A DNA stretch of 64,000 nt from Stercorarius parasiticus (GCA_013396915.1 VWZL01002562.1:375068-439067); one strand, 5' to 3'; numbered from the stretch's first letter, positions 1 through 13,903 are shown. The notes: generated by a model not told the origin, from the letters alone. Translations and numbers: made by a program.

Positions 1-3000
1 AAAGATATTCTCACTTGCCTCGGCTTAAATTAAGACCAAGTCTACTAAAGCTGTAGAATCATGCCAGATTTAAACAGGGGCAAATGGCAGCTGTATTTTA
101 TCAGGCAACAGCAGCGTTTACCATCGCTGTTAGTTGCATCCCAACCATAGTTGGGGGACACCATGGCTGCACCGCACTCTCTGGCCACCGGCACAGTCCA
201 GAGCCAAAACAGAAAGACGATTCCTGCCTGGGGGAGCAGCAGTAATTTTTGAGTATGTCTACACAGGAGAGCTCCTCTGTCCGCTCTCTGGGCTGGCAGC
301 AGGCAGGCAACCCTGCTGCAGCCTCAGAACCCCAGCAGCCCTGCTGGCATGTTGCCCCGTTATCATCTCTCGCCGGGTCAAAGCATGGAGAGCAGAGGTC
401 GTCTCTGCACCCACCAGCACAGACCTGTCTTCAGCTCTGGTGCCCTCGTTGTTGACAGTGGTTAAGAACTGAAAAGGGAGGGTACTATTTACTGAATTAC
501 ACTAATTTACATTAATTGTGGTACTGAAGGAAGAGGGACTGAATGAAGCAGGAGGTCTTTTCTATTCTGTCTTTAAAAAAAATAATTAAGTGTTTGTGAG
601 AGAGAAAAAAAAAGAGAAAACTGATTTTCAAGGGCAGGTAAAGTGCAGATACTCTCCTCCCTCCCCCGCTTTTGACAGACCTCATCTTTCTCCCTCTGAA
701 TATAATGATCCCATAACAGATCCCGTAACTCCAACTGGAAAAGGCTGGTGTTTCCAGCATGTGAGAAGATGAAGAAAAAATTACACCACAGCCTGCTCTG
801 TCACCGTGCAAAGACAATAAATCGTGGATGGGGTGATCTGAGACATTTAATATGGTTTACAACAAATTCAACTAGATCCCTGGGTTCTCATTGGCACTAG
901 CAACTGCAATAGCCAAATAAACAGAATATTGCCAACACGTCCTCTCACCCAACAGATGTGCAGTTCTTGTTCTTATTGCTAGTGAAGATACAATATAATA
1001 CATGTGCAGAAGATGACTACAATTTAATTTACACCAGTTGTAGTACAGAAATATAAGCCACCACACAGAGCTGAAATCATGGGGATGGTGCCATCTGTAT
1101 GTAATTGTTAGGGTTACGTTTTCCATTACATTTTCTTCTGGAGGAAGGGGAGGATATACAACTGGGTAACAATCATAACAATCAGGCCTTACAAAATATC
1201 AGTCAGAAATCACACTTTCGTTTGCTATAGGGGTGATTTGCATTTCATTCTGACACATAAGAATGGTCTATTTCTAAACAATGTCACAGAAAATTATATG
1301 AAATTAAATTTTTATTCCAAATATTGTAAAGCAATAGGCCAAACAGATGGACAGGTATGGCATTACTTCATCTGTGGCATGCTAGCCTTGGCTAAGGGCC
1401 TATGGAGCACAAATGTTTCAGCCGTCCTTAGGGGTTAACAGGCATTACATTCAGCGAGGCCCAGAAATTAAAAGATCTGGCAATTGTTGCTTTTTGTTTT
1501 AACCCTGGAAGAGGCTGCTAGACTGGGAAAACAGCTGGAGACTAATCAGCTTGTCATTTTTAAAGGAAAACTTAAGAAAAATTAATTGCAACAACTGAAA
1601 AACAGCCCAAAATACATTAAGCTTGAATTTAATTTACTTGTTCTGTTGCATATATTTTCTTGGAAAGCAAACACTTAAAGAGATCCTGAATACTCCTTAC
1701 AGATCTACGAATATTATATAAAGACTCTGCCAAGTCTGTAATCTGTTTGCGTCTTCCTAAAGAATTCACTGGTAGCTTACAGCTAGAAACTGAGGGCGCA
1801 GTTCCACGAATATTTTCTGTAGTGGCAAGGACACTTAAAAAAAGGCCCTGGTGCCCTCCACACCATCCTGCCCCATACAGCCTGTGTGTGCCCGTGTTCA
1901 CAGTTCACCTCTGTCTCAGCAGCGCTGACAGAGCTGTCTGCAGGACAGATCCACAACCTCAAGCAGTGATCGGAGGGGATGGAGACTTGCCCTGAACAGG
2001 AGGATTGAGTGGACATTACGCTTGTGGAATGATACCCTGAAAACACCAAGTTCCCTGAGTGTCTGCTAAATACTAACCTGGAACAGAGTATTTTCATTCC
2101 AGAATCCCTGACAGCATCAGCTGCTGCAAGGGAGCCCTACGCAGGGTTCTGTAGTAGGAGAGAGAAATAATTTTTATTTTAAAAATACTTTTGCTGTGTA
2201 TATTTACCTAACAGTTCCAAGTTATGCCAGTGGAGCCAATAATTTTCCAGTCCCCTCTAAATTGTGCCCGGGTTTTGTGAGGACAACTTTTTTTCCTGTG
2301 AGCGCTCTTCTGAAAAACCTCAGATTTGCATATGCTATTTGCATTCGTAGCCAGAAAAGGGGAAAAAGGGATAGCTACCCAACTGCACAAACCGTGCACT
2401 ACAAAATCTCTGTGGCGTTTCACATAAAGACCCTTAGATAGACCAAAACAGGGATTAATTTCTTTGAAACTCTGACCTCTGGCAATCCCCTGTGGATCTG
2501 GAAATACAAACACTCTAGGAGAGAGAAGTTCTGCAAAGCATTCACACCTCCACAACGACAATATACCTGTCGGCATATGGCCATTCTCCAACTTCTTTCA
2601 AGATGAGCATTGCAGCCAACGTGCTCTTATACCAAGAATTAGTTAGAAAAATCTACATTAAACAGTTTTACCAACGTTTGCCCATCCATCATTCTTCGGA
2701 ACAAAATCTCTGGCAAAACTGCTGCAGACCAAGACTTTGATGGATAGGAACTGGATGCCCTTCCAGTGAAATCCAAGAACTTCAGCTTAATTGTTCTAAC
2801 TGTTAAAAGTGGCTTTTTTAGCAGGTGATGCTTGAGAGATGGTATAGTAAAATAATTTTTGTTATGTTTAGGTTAACCAATTCTTAAAAACCCTTTTAGA
2901 CTTGCATATACATGGTAAAAAATATTCAGGCCTGCAGAATGTAAGGGTTAAGCCTCTGTCCCCTTATGTTAAAGTGTTAAATGTTTCCAGAGAGCCTGGA

Positions 3001-5587
3001 ACTACAACTGGGCAGCACACACTTAAAGCTAACTGGCAAAGAAGTGTTTCTTTAGGCTTAGAAACACTGTCTTTTCACTTCGGGGCCTGGGTTTATTCCA
3101 GCTTAATCCAACTACAAACTGTTGTCTTGAAAAGCCTGCAGCTTCTTTTAAATGCTTCCCCTCTCTCTGCAGTGTATAATTACCCAGCAATTAACATTCT
3201 TGTTTACCAGTGGTGATTTCTGAATTGTGTCAGTACGTGTGTGTTTATGTAAGAGATGGAGCCTTTAATAAAAGCTACATGAACTGACCCAATGCTCTTG
3301 GGAAGGATAAGACAAATTGGTGTGGAAAACTGAAAGATCTTAATGATCCAAAGGGGAGCTGAGTATTAAAACAAAGTACAAAAATAAAATATCTAATTTT
3401 GTTTTGCTTCATTTCTTTGAAAGACCTACCACAGAGTTGTTTCCCCTACCTGATGTAAATAATTGCTTCTGCAACATTCAGTCATTCAGAGGCTGTTGTG
3501 TTAGAATGGTTGCAGGATGATAAAGTACTTTGGAGATAAGTTTACATAAAGAGTAATTAGACTTATCCTGCCAGAATAGTGACTCAGCCTAATGCGCTAG
3601 TTTATAGGCTGCCCTGGCCTTGAAAATTATAGTTCAACTCTTGGCAACAAGGACCAGGTGAACATTGTGTTCTTCACATGGAGCATCGAGTTTCTGGGGC
3701 TTTGGCTGTCTGGCACATGCTCGGAGAGAGGTGCTACTGCACGGTCAATTAAATGGACTCACTGCCTTAAGCAGTAAACTCCATCTCCCGAGTTTCTGTA
3801 CAATTAGGTGCATTCAGCAGCAGAAAAGATCCTTCAGAAATAACCACAGACCTTAACAAGATGCAGTATTTTCTAGAAGTATTACGCTCTAGACTGTAAG
3901 AGGACCTGAGAGCGTATAGGAGCACTGCTGGATGGGATGCAGTGTAGGAAGAGGTTGTCTCTAGCACATACCAAGGAAGATTACAAGACGTGAGCTGGCT
4001 GGATGAGTCACAGCTCCAGGGAGCACAAAGGAGAACGTGGTGAGGGCGCTGGTGTGAATCTGAGAGGAACTGACTGGCAGCTGATTCGCATCACGAGCAT
4101 GCTGGGGAAGTCTGGTCGTAACCTCTTGCTGTGAACCAGTGAAGCATTAGCACAGGACGGCACAAGACCAGGTGCTGCAGCATGCAAAGCAGTTCTGTTG
4201 ATGCTAGTGACACACTCTCAAACCTGTTTTCTTAGTGTGAGTGCTGGTTCATAGATTTTCTGTTGTCTAAGATATTAAAATGTGCCCTCTGCTCATACCT
4301 TAGCATCTGCCACACGCTTACAGGATGACTTTCACGGCAAGAAGGAAAACAGGCAGTGACAGAAGGGAATTCCAAACGAATGAGTAGAAGAAGGTGAAGA
4401 ACGAACATATATATTCTTTTCTGCTTTGTGACTTTGTATCTGCCATATATTTAAACTCCTGATAACACACTGTATGTTTTTCAAATAACAAACCAGAGGC
4501 CAATGAAACCATTTCAGGAGCATGGCCATTAATTGCTTTCTGTAACAGTTTCTATGTTGAATTTTTTCCTTTCTATAGAATCTCAGTACCTGAGACCCCA
4601 GAACTCTGTGGTGACTGAGAAAAAGAGGGAATAAAACCAGTAAAATGTAACTGAAAACAGTACACACGGTACGTGAAATTAGTGCCCAAACAGCTTCCCG
4701 TTGTCCACTAATGGTCCAGGTACCTGGCAAAACATTCTGCAGCTCTCCCATGAAGTGGCATTACCCTTGTTGCATTTTCAATACGTAGTGTAACAGTGAG
4801 CTTGTATGGCAGTCTGAAAGAAATGTTGAGGTTTGACAACAGCCCACTCCTGCAACAAAAAGGTATGCCTGGTAAGAGTAAAGTAGAAAGAGCAATGACA
4901 GAAGAACTATTGCAGCTTGTTGGTCAGTTCAAAGGATTTCTTTAACTCTGATGACTGCTAGCTGGCTTCAGCCAAATAAAAGTAACCCGTTATCAACCTG
5001 CATTCTTCCCACTCACAGTTCCTCCCTTCTGTGCAGTTGACTTCACAAGTGTTGATGCAAATGAAATGCATGAGAGTATATATCAGAAGAATATTTTCTT
5101 TGCTTAACTCCTGCTAGGTGCATTGGCTCAGTGATAGTCACTTGTATCTTCCTATGCCTGGCATCTAGTAGCTGTTCTGACTCTTTCTTCTAAAAACACA
5201 TGCAGTGGGCCTATAAAATGCAGCCAGTGCAATCTCACTTGGGCGTCACAACCAGCTACCAACAACTGCAGAATACCACAATTACGTTGCGATGCTAGAA
5301 GGACATGAAAGTTATTTTAGCTGTTTTATTTAAAAATAAATACAGGTGGCAAACTATGGGAAGCCACGTTTAACAACTGTCCGTTCCTCGGGGTGTGTGG
5401 AGACTGCCCCAGACAGAGGTAATGTGAGAACTCTGTTTCATCCATCTATCCATCCTCCCCCAGCCACTTCCCCCCCCTGCCTTGCTTTGTGCTCCCAGCT
5501 GCGTTCTTCCCCACCTGCCAAATTGTTGGTGGCAGCACTGTGATGCTCAGACCCATCTGCAGCCATTGGCACTGCTCTGGCCTCAAT

Positions 5588-5632
5588 CTATTCCTTTTTT
5601 TTCTTTTTTTCCCTTTAATTCCCCTCTTCCTA
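5588..5632. repeat. Pyrimidine-rich tract
   Basis: This is a T/C-dominated run made of T7-T8 blocks separated by single C or CCC. It is low-complexity sequence with no AG acceptor and open frame immediately downstream that would make it a convincing splice site. Confidence 0.7.
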
Positions 5633-6232
5633 AAGACCTAAGAAGCCCTCTTCAGTGCTGATCTGCCCCTACTTGTCCTGCAACAAAAATTAATAAATTG
5701 GGCTTCAATGAACTGAAGGAATACTTTCCTTAGAAACTCAATAAGAAACTTGTAATTTCTCTAACATATTCATTCATGCTGTTTTTCCTAGTTTCCTTGC
5801 TTTTCTCCTCACCTATCAGCTATGCATAGGCCTGCTAGTACCGGTTATTTAAACTCATGTGAGCAAACTCCCATAAGCTGTAGAAAGGCAGGAGAAGTTT
5901 GGGTTTGCTGCAGATTTTGAATTAAGCTATGCATTATGTCCATACCAAAGACTTACCATGGATTTACAGGTCCATGAGAATTCCTTTGCCCCTTATTATT
6001 TCTACTTGTCTTAAAGCATTATCAAAGCTGAGTTCTAGATAATGATAAAATGTTTATCTAAAGCTTGGTTTGGGATTTAAGCAGTAAGAGTATCTGTTTT
6101 CAAGCATGGAGGCACAAAGAAGGTTCTAAAGAAAATACTTCGTTCACATCACAAATTGAGATAATGTAATGGGCTTACAAATTTTGAGCTGCAATTTAAA
6201 GCTTAGAAGAATTTAGTTGTGAGGCATTCACT

Positions 6233-6272
6233 GAAATAATAACAACAATAACAATAATGAAAAAAAAAATAA
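6233..6272. repeat. AT-rich simple repeat (AAT/AAC-like)
   Basis: Imperfect AAT and AAC trinucleotide units are followed by an A9 run. This is an ordinary interrupted microsatellite. Confidence 0.75.
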
Positions 6273-8246
6273 CGAGAAAGACCTGCATTTCTACAAATTA
6301 GAATGCAAGTTTGCATGTAGGAAAACATTACTAAGCCAGGGAGTAGCAAACAAAAAATGTGAAACAGAAGAAGAAAAAAGCTCTAGATCTGTAGCAATAT
6401 TTGGCAAGTAGAATTTGGCACTTTGGAATCGACATGCTTTTCTAGTTAAGAGTGCAAACTATACTACCAGGGAAGGATGAATCTCCTGGATGCAGCTGGA
6501 GAGAGTAAGAATCTCTGGAACAGCCATATGGATTTTCAAGTCTGCCTTGAAAAAAACCTTTTTGCTGTAGCTTAGATCATCTCATTGCCCCTCTCTCCTG
6601 CTCCTGCCCCTAGTTAATCTATCTTCCCTACTCTTATTTTTCTCTTGACTAAAGGAAAAACATTGGTGTAGATTAGAGATAACAGCTTACCCCAGTTGTT
6701 GTCAGTAAGGACACTTAGCCGTTCGTAGAGTGGCAGTGCCTTTCAGACACTCCTGTTTCAAAAGCACAGGCTGCTATTACCTCAGCTAATGGAGAAATGT
6801 TATCGGTAGCACAGCACCTTTCTCACCCAGACCACCAGCTCCTGCCCATCTTTCAGAGGGCAGCATTGGATACATCCATGAAAACATCCCACGTTCCAAT
6901 TCTTATTGTAAAGAGCTTTTTCAGCTGTGGGTGGAAGATGCAATAGAAGGTGAAATTATTATATTTTTCAAGTGTGGGGTGCAAGTGAATCCAATTACAA
7001 CGCAGAAAATTCAGCTGTGACTTAGTCATTATGAAACTCTATTGCAAATGCAGATGAGGGTACTCATCACCGTTGTGGTGAAAGCACAAAACACCCCAAG
7101 AAACAAAACAGGGAACCGCTCCAATCATACAAAGGAAAAACTTAACAAGAATTTAATAAAATAACATAATCTCAGCAGCAAAATGACTGAGGTGTTTCAT
7201 AGGCGAATGTAATGCTAAAACCACCCTTCCACAGCCTCAAGAAAAACTCTGCACTGCAGCAATGATGAGAACTTGATGCAGTGTATTTTCCAAAGCGCAA
7301 AGAGCCAAGAATAATATAACATCACCAAGCAGACTTCAAAGCCCAGTTCCTCCACTCACTCTTTGCTCCTGTGCATCCCTCCCATGCCAAAGCACACACG
7401 GATCGCAGGGCTCTGCTGAGCAGCTGCTCAGGATGTTTGACAGATTTCCCAAACTCTTACAGCACTTGTAAAAGAAGTTTCCAATAGAGGCAGCACTTCG
7501 ACTGTAGCATTTGCAAGAACCAAAGATAAAAACAAAAAAGAGGCTTGTTTATTGATTGAGTGACAGAATTTGCATCTGTTTCCTGGAAAAATGCATCACT
7601 AATTGTGCAGAATATTTTCCTGCGGGACTGCAGATGTTCACAGAAGTACACGGAAAGATTTACTGCTCTAGAAGGGAGTAAAATCATTTTTGGAACCACC
7701 TACAGATAATGACAACAAGGACTTGTTAATTCGGTGCATTAATTACCTTACTCTATGTACTATCATAAGTTGGCAAAACTGAAAGCACCCAACTTTAAGA
7801 GCTACTGTATTTTCAACGTCAATAAATTCATACTCCATCTACAAAGACTTTCTAAAAAGTGAGAACACTTGATATCAGACTGTATAAGCAGCATATTGGC
7901 AGAATGAAGATTTACAAACAAAACTGAAAAACAAACATTCAGAAGTGTTAGCTGAAATCCTCACGACTACTGTGCTAGTCACGTAAGTTACACATTTTCC
8001 TGAGGTTTAACGGTGCGCTTCTGCTCTTGCACAGTGTGAGATACAGAGGGCTGGAGAAAGGGTGGAAGTGACCCTGCAGAACAGGCTGCAGAGCCCCAGG
8101 CTGCTGCCCCGGCAGTGGCAGCCAGGATTTCAGAGTGAGATCACCAGCGGGAGCTCTGCAGACACACAAGTACACAGGTTTTAATTTGCAGAGTTTTAAT
8201 GAAGCCCGAAACCTAAAGCAGTCAAGATCATAAATTTCCATCTGGG

Positions 8247-8269
8247 TTGTTATTATTATTATTATTTAT
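8247..8269. repeat. (TTA)n microsatellite
   Basis: About six TTA units in tandem, flanked by AT-rich sequence. This length is a plausible polymorphic microsatellite. Confidence 0.85.
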
Positions 8270-8989
8270 AATTTATTGAGTTTTAGGAGTGTGTCTGAAA
8301 CTGTACGGAAAAGAAAAGTGATAGGACCCCTGACCTAAAAAACGTACTGTGAGCACTACTAGAGCCAACTGGTTGTTTTGCTAGTTCCTGTGGCTGCCTA
8401 GTGAATTAGGGCTGAATTCACAATTGGTAGCAAATCTCAAAACCAGGTGACTGCCGTACAGTTTGGATGAACAAAACATTCACCCTCATCATCCTCAACA
8501 TCCACCCCAAATATCCCATTTCACTGCCCGCTCAGATAATTGGATGGGAAGTGGTTTCCATTAGTCTCAAGCTATTTTTTTTTCCAGTTTAATAAAAGGT
8601 AGCACCAAAAACTTGTTCTCACCCTCAAATGCCACACATAGCCAGCAGCATGATCTGGCAAGGATACTGAAGATTAGTTGTGCTCCCTACAAGGCAGCAT
8701 TTCCAAATATTCCAGTAAGGGCATTAAGGTCAGGTCAGTCCCTATGTTCCCTGACAACAAAACTGGGGCAAGGTTTGATAGCCAAGACTGAACTTGGCTA
8801 TCACTTTGATTCGTTTTGGTTGCTTTGCCCATTTTCGTAGGGGTTTATAACTTGGCCATAATCTTGTGAGCTCTGGGTTGCATGTAAAAGATTGAAGGCA
8901 GAAGGCACATTTGCTAAACAGAAGTTCACCCCAAAAAAATTTCTTTTAATATTAAAGCCAGTGATAAAAAAGTGAAATGCAAGAAATAA

Positions 8990-9195
8990 TAGAAGCCATA
9001 TGATCTGAGGGAAAGAGCAGGGTACTTGAAGGTACCCTGATGTTCTACGCTCCAGAGTTTTCCTATCAGCTCTGCCACTGGTGTACTTTATTCATCAGTT
9101 TCCCTCAGCTGTAAAACAGAGAAAGTGGTATTCATGCTATGAAACTGTTCTGTATTTAATAGGTTACTGTTTTTAAAATGCTTTAAGCACGTAAG
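8990..9195 (+). mobile_element. Old MIR-type SINE, plus orientation
   Basis: The block follows the order of an amniote MIR element. A GTTCTACGCTCCAGAG-like segment matches the 'gggttcgaatccc' area, and CAGCTCTGCCACT is nearly exact. Next come a decayed 'ctgtgtgaccttgggcaagtca' region, CAGTTTCCCTCAGCTGTAAAA and finally a 'taaagtgctttaag' tail. MIRs are tRNA-derived SINEs mobilised by L2-type LINE machinery and long inactive in amniotes. The copy is diverged and carries indels, as expected for that age. Orientation is clear from the order of the blocks; the exact ends are not. Confidence 0.75.
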
Positions 9196-10239
9196 CCATA
9201 TACATACACCACTGAGGCAGCTTCAGTTTTAAATAGACAATAACTGACATTAGTTTAGCGTGTGACAATTTATATTGGCGTTTTAGAAAAAACAAACCAC
9301 TGAAGGCATCAAGCCTTGGAAAATAACTAAAAGCTTATAGCATGAAGCAGTGTTATTAGGAATAAGCATCTGAGCTCTGCTACACTGTTAAAATACAATT
9401 ATGAGAACAAATAGTTTTATCAAGCACAAGACAACCTAGTTGTGTGGCTAAAATGCATATAGATCCTTCAGCTTGCTCAGACAAATGACCATCCACGTCC
9501 TATTTGCAGCTACTGCTTCTGAAAGACCTTTGAAGGACCTGCTCAAGTGCTGAAATATTTTCCATTCACATCAAGAGGGCAACAGAAAAGGATCAGCTCC
9601 AGACAAGATGCTTTTGAACTTTAGAACAGGCCTTCAAAAAACACTGTACTTATGATCATCCTTTCATACGACTGGGACCACAAGACTGCAACATGAGGGT
9701 GTCCCCACACAGTGACCCTGTTCTTTCCATGCTATCTGTAATCTCCTCTTCTCAACCCTCAAGTCTCAGAATAGCCATAACCTTCAACTTCTCTATTTTT
9801 TAAAACTAACCTCTTCTGCGTCATGCTTTTGATTAGATTCCTTCAGCATCTACACATTAGGGCTTTGTGTTTAGATAAATAATGATTTTACTTCAAACAG
9901 AAAATTCAGTCGGATTCAAAGCCTGGTACACTTGAAGTACAACTTGCTCTAAAATTAATTATCTACACATGTCCAGCTGGAATTTTACTTTTTTTGACAC
10001 AGTATGTTTAAGCATGATAGACATTGTAACAATTATTTATACCACAGACTGGAATGACTTGGGTAGAACAATGAGAATCTTTTAAAAAACATGTTTTTAA
10101 AGATAAAGCCAACTAGCTTTTCGGCTTCAAATTTAGGTTTTGCAATAAAAGACATTCTACAAAACATTATACCATTGGAAATGCTTTAAAGAAATAAATT
10201 GAATTTAGAAAGTTCATAGTTATTTTTGTGAAGGGAAAT
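9196..10239. other. Unique non-coding stretch
   Basis: AT-rich sequence between the MIR copy and the CR1 copy. I see no exon, RNA gene or repeat that I can name. Confidence 0.5.
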
Positions 10240-11430
10240 GTGGTGGGGAGTTTGGATTCGAGATCGCACGACATCATAAGTCTTGGAATACTTGGAATTC
10301 TTGTAAGACAGTGGAATTTCCAGAGGACTAAAAGAAAGCGGATGGTGTGCCAGTTTTCTAAAAAGGATAAATTGGACAGCCTGGCCAAATACAGCCTGGT
10401 CAGCCTCACTTCCTAGACAAGAAAGTATAGTGATAGTAGCAAGCACAGTGATTCAACCCATGGAACTCAATTAAAGAGCATTTATACTTAATCCACATCA
10501 ATACAGGTTTACAGAAAACTGTTCTGGCTGAACTTCAGCAAAAGCTGTTCATTGAGAAGCCAGAAAGACACAAAATCAACATGGTAGATATTAAGATTTA
10601 AAATTAACTAAATGACAGTTCTCTGCATTTAAATGGGAGGTCAGAAATATACTTGCCTACTGATAATCACAAACTCATTTTGAGACTACATTAAAATATT
10701 TCATGGCTGACTGGGAAGAAACATAAAATCAATATTGACCAAGGATGACAGTAAAAACCAGCATGGGAACAGAGCTTGGTCACTGATAAAGAGTGATCTG
10801 CATCACGTGGTAAGCCGGCCAACAATATCAACTTCAGTATAGCCAAATATAATGTCACATGTTTAGCCTACAGCCTTACTGCAGGGGTTTCATCTGCTCA
10901 ACAGCAACTCCAAATCCTTTTCAGGGATCACAGTGGATAAGCAGCTAAACATGAACTCCCAAATGCAACAGCACAACCAAATGCGGAATATCCAATATTG
11001 AAATTGTGATTACATCATCTCTGCATATGGTACTGGTGCAGCTACTACCCCAACACTGTTACAGATTTGGCATTGACAAACTGTGACTTGATCTTAGTCT
11101 GTTTGGTTCAGGATTAATAATTAAATATGTTCTGGGTAAAGGTGTCTAGGAGCTACACTGGTTTAACTTATTAAGTAGAGGATTCCATGCTAACTTTGTA
11201 AGTAACTAAAAGAAGAAGAGAAATCTAAGATGACAAACATTTCAGTCTAGAGACAAGAGTGCTTCCAAGTCTGGTAGGCAAAAGGTACACAAATACAGAC
11301 TAGGAATTAAGGAACAAATTTAAGCACACTAAGCACACAACTGTTGGAATAAGTGAAGACAGACTGTGATGAATCAGTGGAAACTGTAAGATCAGGATTC
11401 TTCCAGGACAACAGGGATTAATCCTGTTGA
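10240..11430 (+). mobile_element. Old CR1 LINE fragment with reverse-transcriptase remnant
   Basis: This is a decayed plus-strand CR1-type LINE covering part of the reverse-transcriptase ORF and sequence toward the 3' end. In one frame (about 10290-10416) the translation contains QWNFQRTKRKRMV, then FSKKDKLDSLAKYSLVSLTS. This fits the CR1 RT pattern W-K-x-A-x-V-x-P-x-F-K-K-G...NYRPVSLTS, and a stop follows directly. Further on, blocks near 10880-10990 correspond to the 'gggatcatagtggataacaagctaaacatga' part, and blocks near 11020-11060 to 'ctggtgaggccactactggaatactgt'. Many stops and indels show a long-dead copy. The 3' part after about 11100 is weakly preserved, so that boundary is uncertain. 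The function of the intact element would be target-primed reverse transcription; this copy cannot do it. Confidence 0.8.
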
Positions 11431-12924
11431 AGAGATCCATAACAGTTCTACATGACCATAGTACCCCACTTCTGGCAATAATATTTATGATCCATAAATC
11501 ACCGGAACATATCACCTTCCCAAAATTAACAAATGGGAGAAATGCACAATCTAGCTACATCAGAGAAGCAGGGTAAACAGAGCACAGGCAATCAAGGTTG
11601 GCATGGTTATACTGTATTTATTAATATGTAGTCTGGTTTGTGCTTCACTGTGTCTGCATGGCACTGTTCCGTGCCATTCAGGCATCTCCTATAGGAGGAC
11701 CAAAGTGAACCCAGTCAGATCAGTTTTTGTTGTTAACGTTTGAGCAAAATATAATTCAGTATTACCTTCAAGAGAAAATAACATTACATGATTTAAATAT
11801 TCAGATTTTAATAATACAGAATGTTTTTATTACTAACACATGCAAAGAAAATATTGTAATGTGAAGTTTATGTGAATATCACATGCTTTCATAAACAGTG
11901 ATAGAAGTTCATATTTGTATTCATTCTTGTTTGTAGAATAAATCTTCTGTGACCTTTCTGGGATGCAGACTATTTTAGACTAATTTTTAAAAAATTCATA
12001 GTTACCTAACAGCTTTGAGCTGGTATGAAGGCACGTGATGCAGAACATGGACTTTATAAATTTTTACAAAAGATCAAAAGAAAATAGTAAAGCAGCCAGC
12101 ATCAAACAGGCACACACATAATAACAAATAACAAGGATAAAACATTTGTGACCAATACTAAGCCAAGGGCCTGGATGTTGAAGTCTTAGTCTGAGTGCCC
12201 AGAAAGGATGGAGTGAGGACCCTAAATTGGAATTTCCTGGCTGTCATCAATTCTGTCACAACCATAACGTGTTTCAACATGTTTTCAGCTTTTAAATTTT
12301 TTCCCTCCTCTTTAATATAGTCTAAACTAGACATAAAATGGAAAAAATGTACTATTTCCACTGAGCACTGATGCCTTTGACATCTGCTTCCAAGTGTTAT
12401 TCATCACCACACAGCGTAACAATCTGAGAGCAAGGATAATGTACCTTTTGGAAAAAGTGAGTCTCTGTGATTGCTTCTCATAACAAAGCTGCCCTTTCCC
12501 GTCGCAATTAAAGCTCTATGTACATTCATAAAAGTACAACAGCCCACCTACACGTCCTAGGAAGCAGCAGCATTTGCATTGTTTCTTCTTAGGGTCAAAC
12601 ACCCCGCCTCACAGACAGCAAAAGGGATGTCCCATACTCCCTTTTTTTCATGCATAGTTTCCAATCCTTTTTTTTTTTAATCTACTCCCATACCACAGCA
12701 TAATTTTATGCTCACGACAAATTTTACGTACAGAGCAAGGAAAGCACCAAACAGAATTTTTGAAAGTACAATGGTCCTGATGAGCTTCTATGTCATGGAG
12801 CGGGATAAACCAGATGGCCTTGGGAAGCCCACTTCGTGTTTCTGTGACAGGCAGCACCAGGATTGCAAATACCACAGAAGACAAAACGCAAATTCAACAT
12901 CAACATGACAGAAAAATGATCCAA
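11431..12924. other. Non-coding stretch between two CR1 copies
   Basis: AT-rich, no supported exon. Short open frames on both strands near 12650-12900 overlap each other and lack domain features, so I treat them as chance. Confidence 0.5.
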
Positions 12925-13425
12925 AAATCAATGCAAGAGGTTCAACAAAGGTAAGTTCACAGTGATGACTGCAGGACAGAATAAATTCATGTGTATACCT
13001 GCAAAGTGTGCTGGGATGCTAGTGATCATAAAATTATCATGATTCAAAGCCATGATTGCAAACAATGCACCCTAGAGTGGGATTGACTTTGGCAGCGTCA
13101 TATGTATGACATGGAAGGTCATTATTCTGCTCTATTTTGCACTGGTGAATCTTCAGCTGGGAGACAAAGTCCAGTTTTAGTCACTGTATGCAAAGATAGA
13201 TAAATCTCAAAGAGAAGAGAACTCAGGACAGACAAAAGATGATCCAAGAAAAAATAAACAGGGTGGATCTCTTTAGAAAAAAAGAAGAGAGGGCATAGAT
13301 GAAAACAGTTTTGTAGTATACAAAAGACTGTCCACTATCTGTACAATAAGAGACTACCTGTTTAACTTGCACTGAAAACAATTTAGATTGGGTGTCAGAA
13401 AAATCTTTCTGTGATATGCATAGTG
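12925..13425 (+). mobile_element. Second old CR1 LINE fragment, plus orientation
   Basis: The blocks follow CR1 consensus order. GAGGTTCAACAAAG starts at about 12937. CATTATTCTGCTCTATTTTG then CACTGGTGAA fall near 13120-13148, followed by GTCCAGTTTTAGTCACT. A 'gatctctttagaaaaaaagaagagagggcatag' block lies near 13265, and a block near 13380-13410 matches 'tttaggttggacattaggaaaaactttct'. It overlaps in consensus coordinates with the copy ending near 11.4 kb, so it is a separate insertion rather than the continuation of that one. No open frame survives. Confidence 0.75.
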
Positions 13426-13903
13426 AAAAACTGAAACCAAATACCAAGCAAATAACCTAAAATTTCTTTTACTAGAGGTTTTTATGACCTGGTTAGATGA
13501 GCCTGTCAGGCTTCAGAAATCTCCCTTTTGGTTCTAGACTTTTACGCTTATGACTTTGTTTTCCGTATCTGTGGAACAGTGTTACCAATACATCCTTCTA
13601 CAGCATCAAACTCTTCACATGGGAAGTACTGATGAAAATGCAAAAAGAAAAAAAACACTATGCGGGTGTTCTTAGCAGTCCTATTGATACTACTGGTTAC
13701 CAGCACCAATCAAGAAACTTGGTAATGCTGTTTATTAGAGATTTAAGTATCACAAATAATCTTTGTGGAAACACCTTGACTGCAAAATACTACAGAAATC
13801 AAAGGATTTCTGTCACAAGTTTGCTGCTAATGTCTGTGAAGGAATGACAGAGCACGTCTGCTGCAGTTTCATTTGCTATTGTTTTGTGCTATCTTCTCAT
13901 GGG

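Larger units (their letters stand above)
1..8985. other. Non-coding stretch, mostly unique sequence
   Basis: No exon or gene is supported here. Open frames reach 139 codons (minus strand, 4332-4751), but none has recognisable domains, and the ATG of that longest frame has a T at -3. The first 450 bases are richer in G+C than the rest without being an obvious CpG island. The stretch holds a pyrimidine tract near 5590 and AT-rich trinucleotide repeats near 6235 and 8250. I recognise no interspersed repeat in it, though very old copies could escape reading by eye. Confidence 0.6.

Noticed and set aside
240..300. Frame reading FEYVYTGELLCPL, resembling a BTB-domain phrase
   Set aside because: Only about nine residues look alike. 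The flanking residues do not continue the BTB pattern and no splice sites frame it, so it is likely chance.
2208..2591. 127-codon minus-strand frame
   Set aside because: It is overlapped by an unrelated plus-strand frame, has no domain signal and no splice or poly(A) context.
4332..4751. 139-codon minus-strand frame with hydrophobic stretches
   Set aside because: The ATG has T at -3, no domain is recognisable, and the composition looks like random translation of AT-rich DNA.
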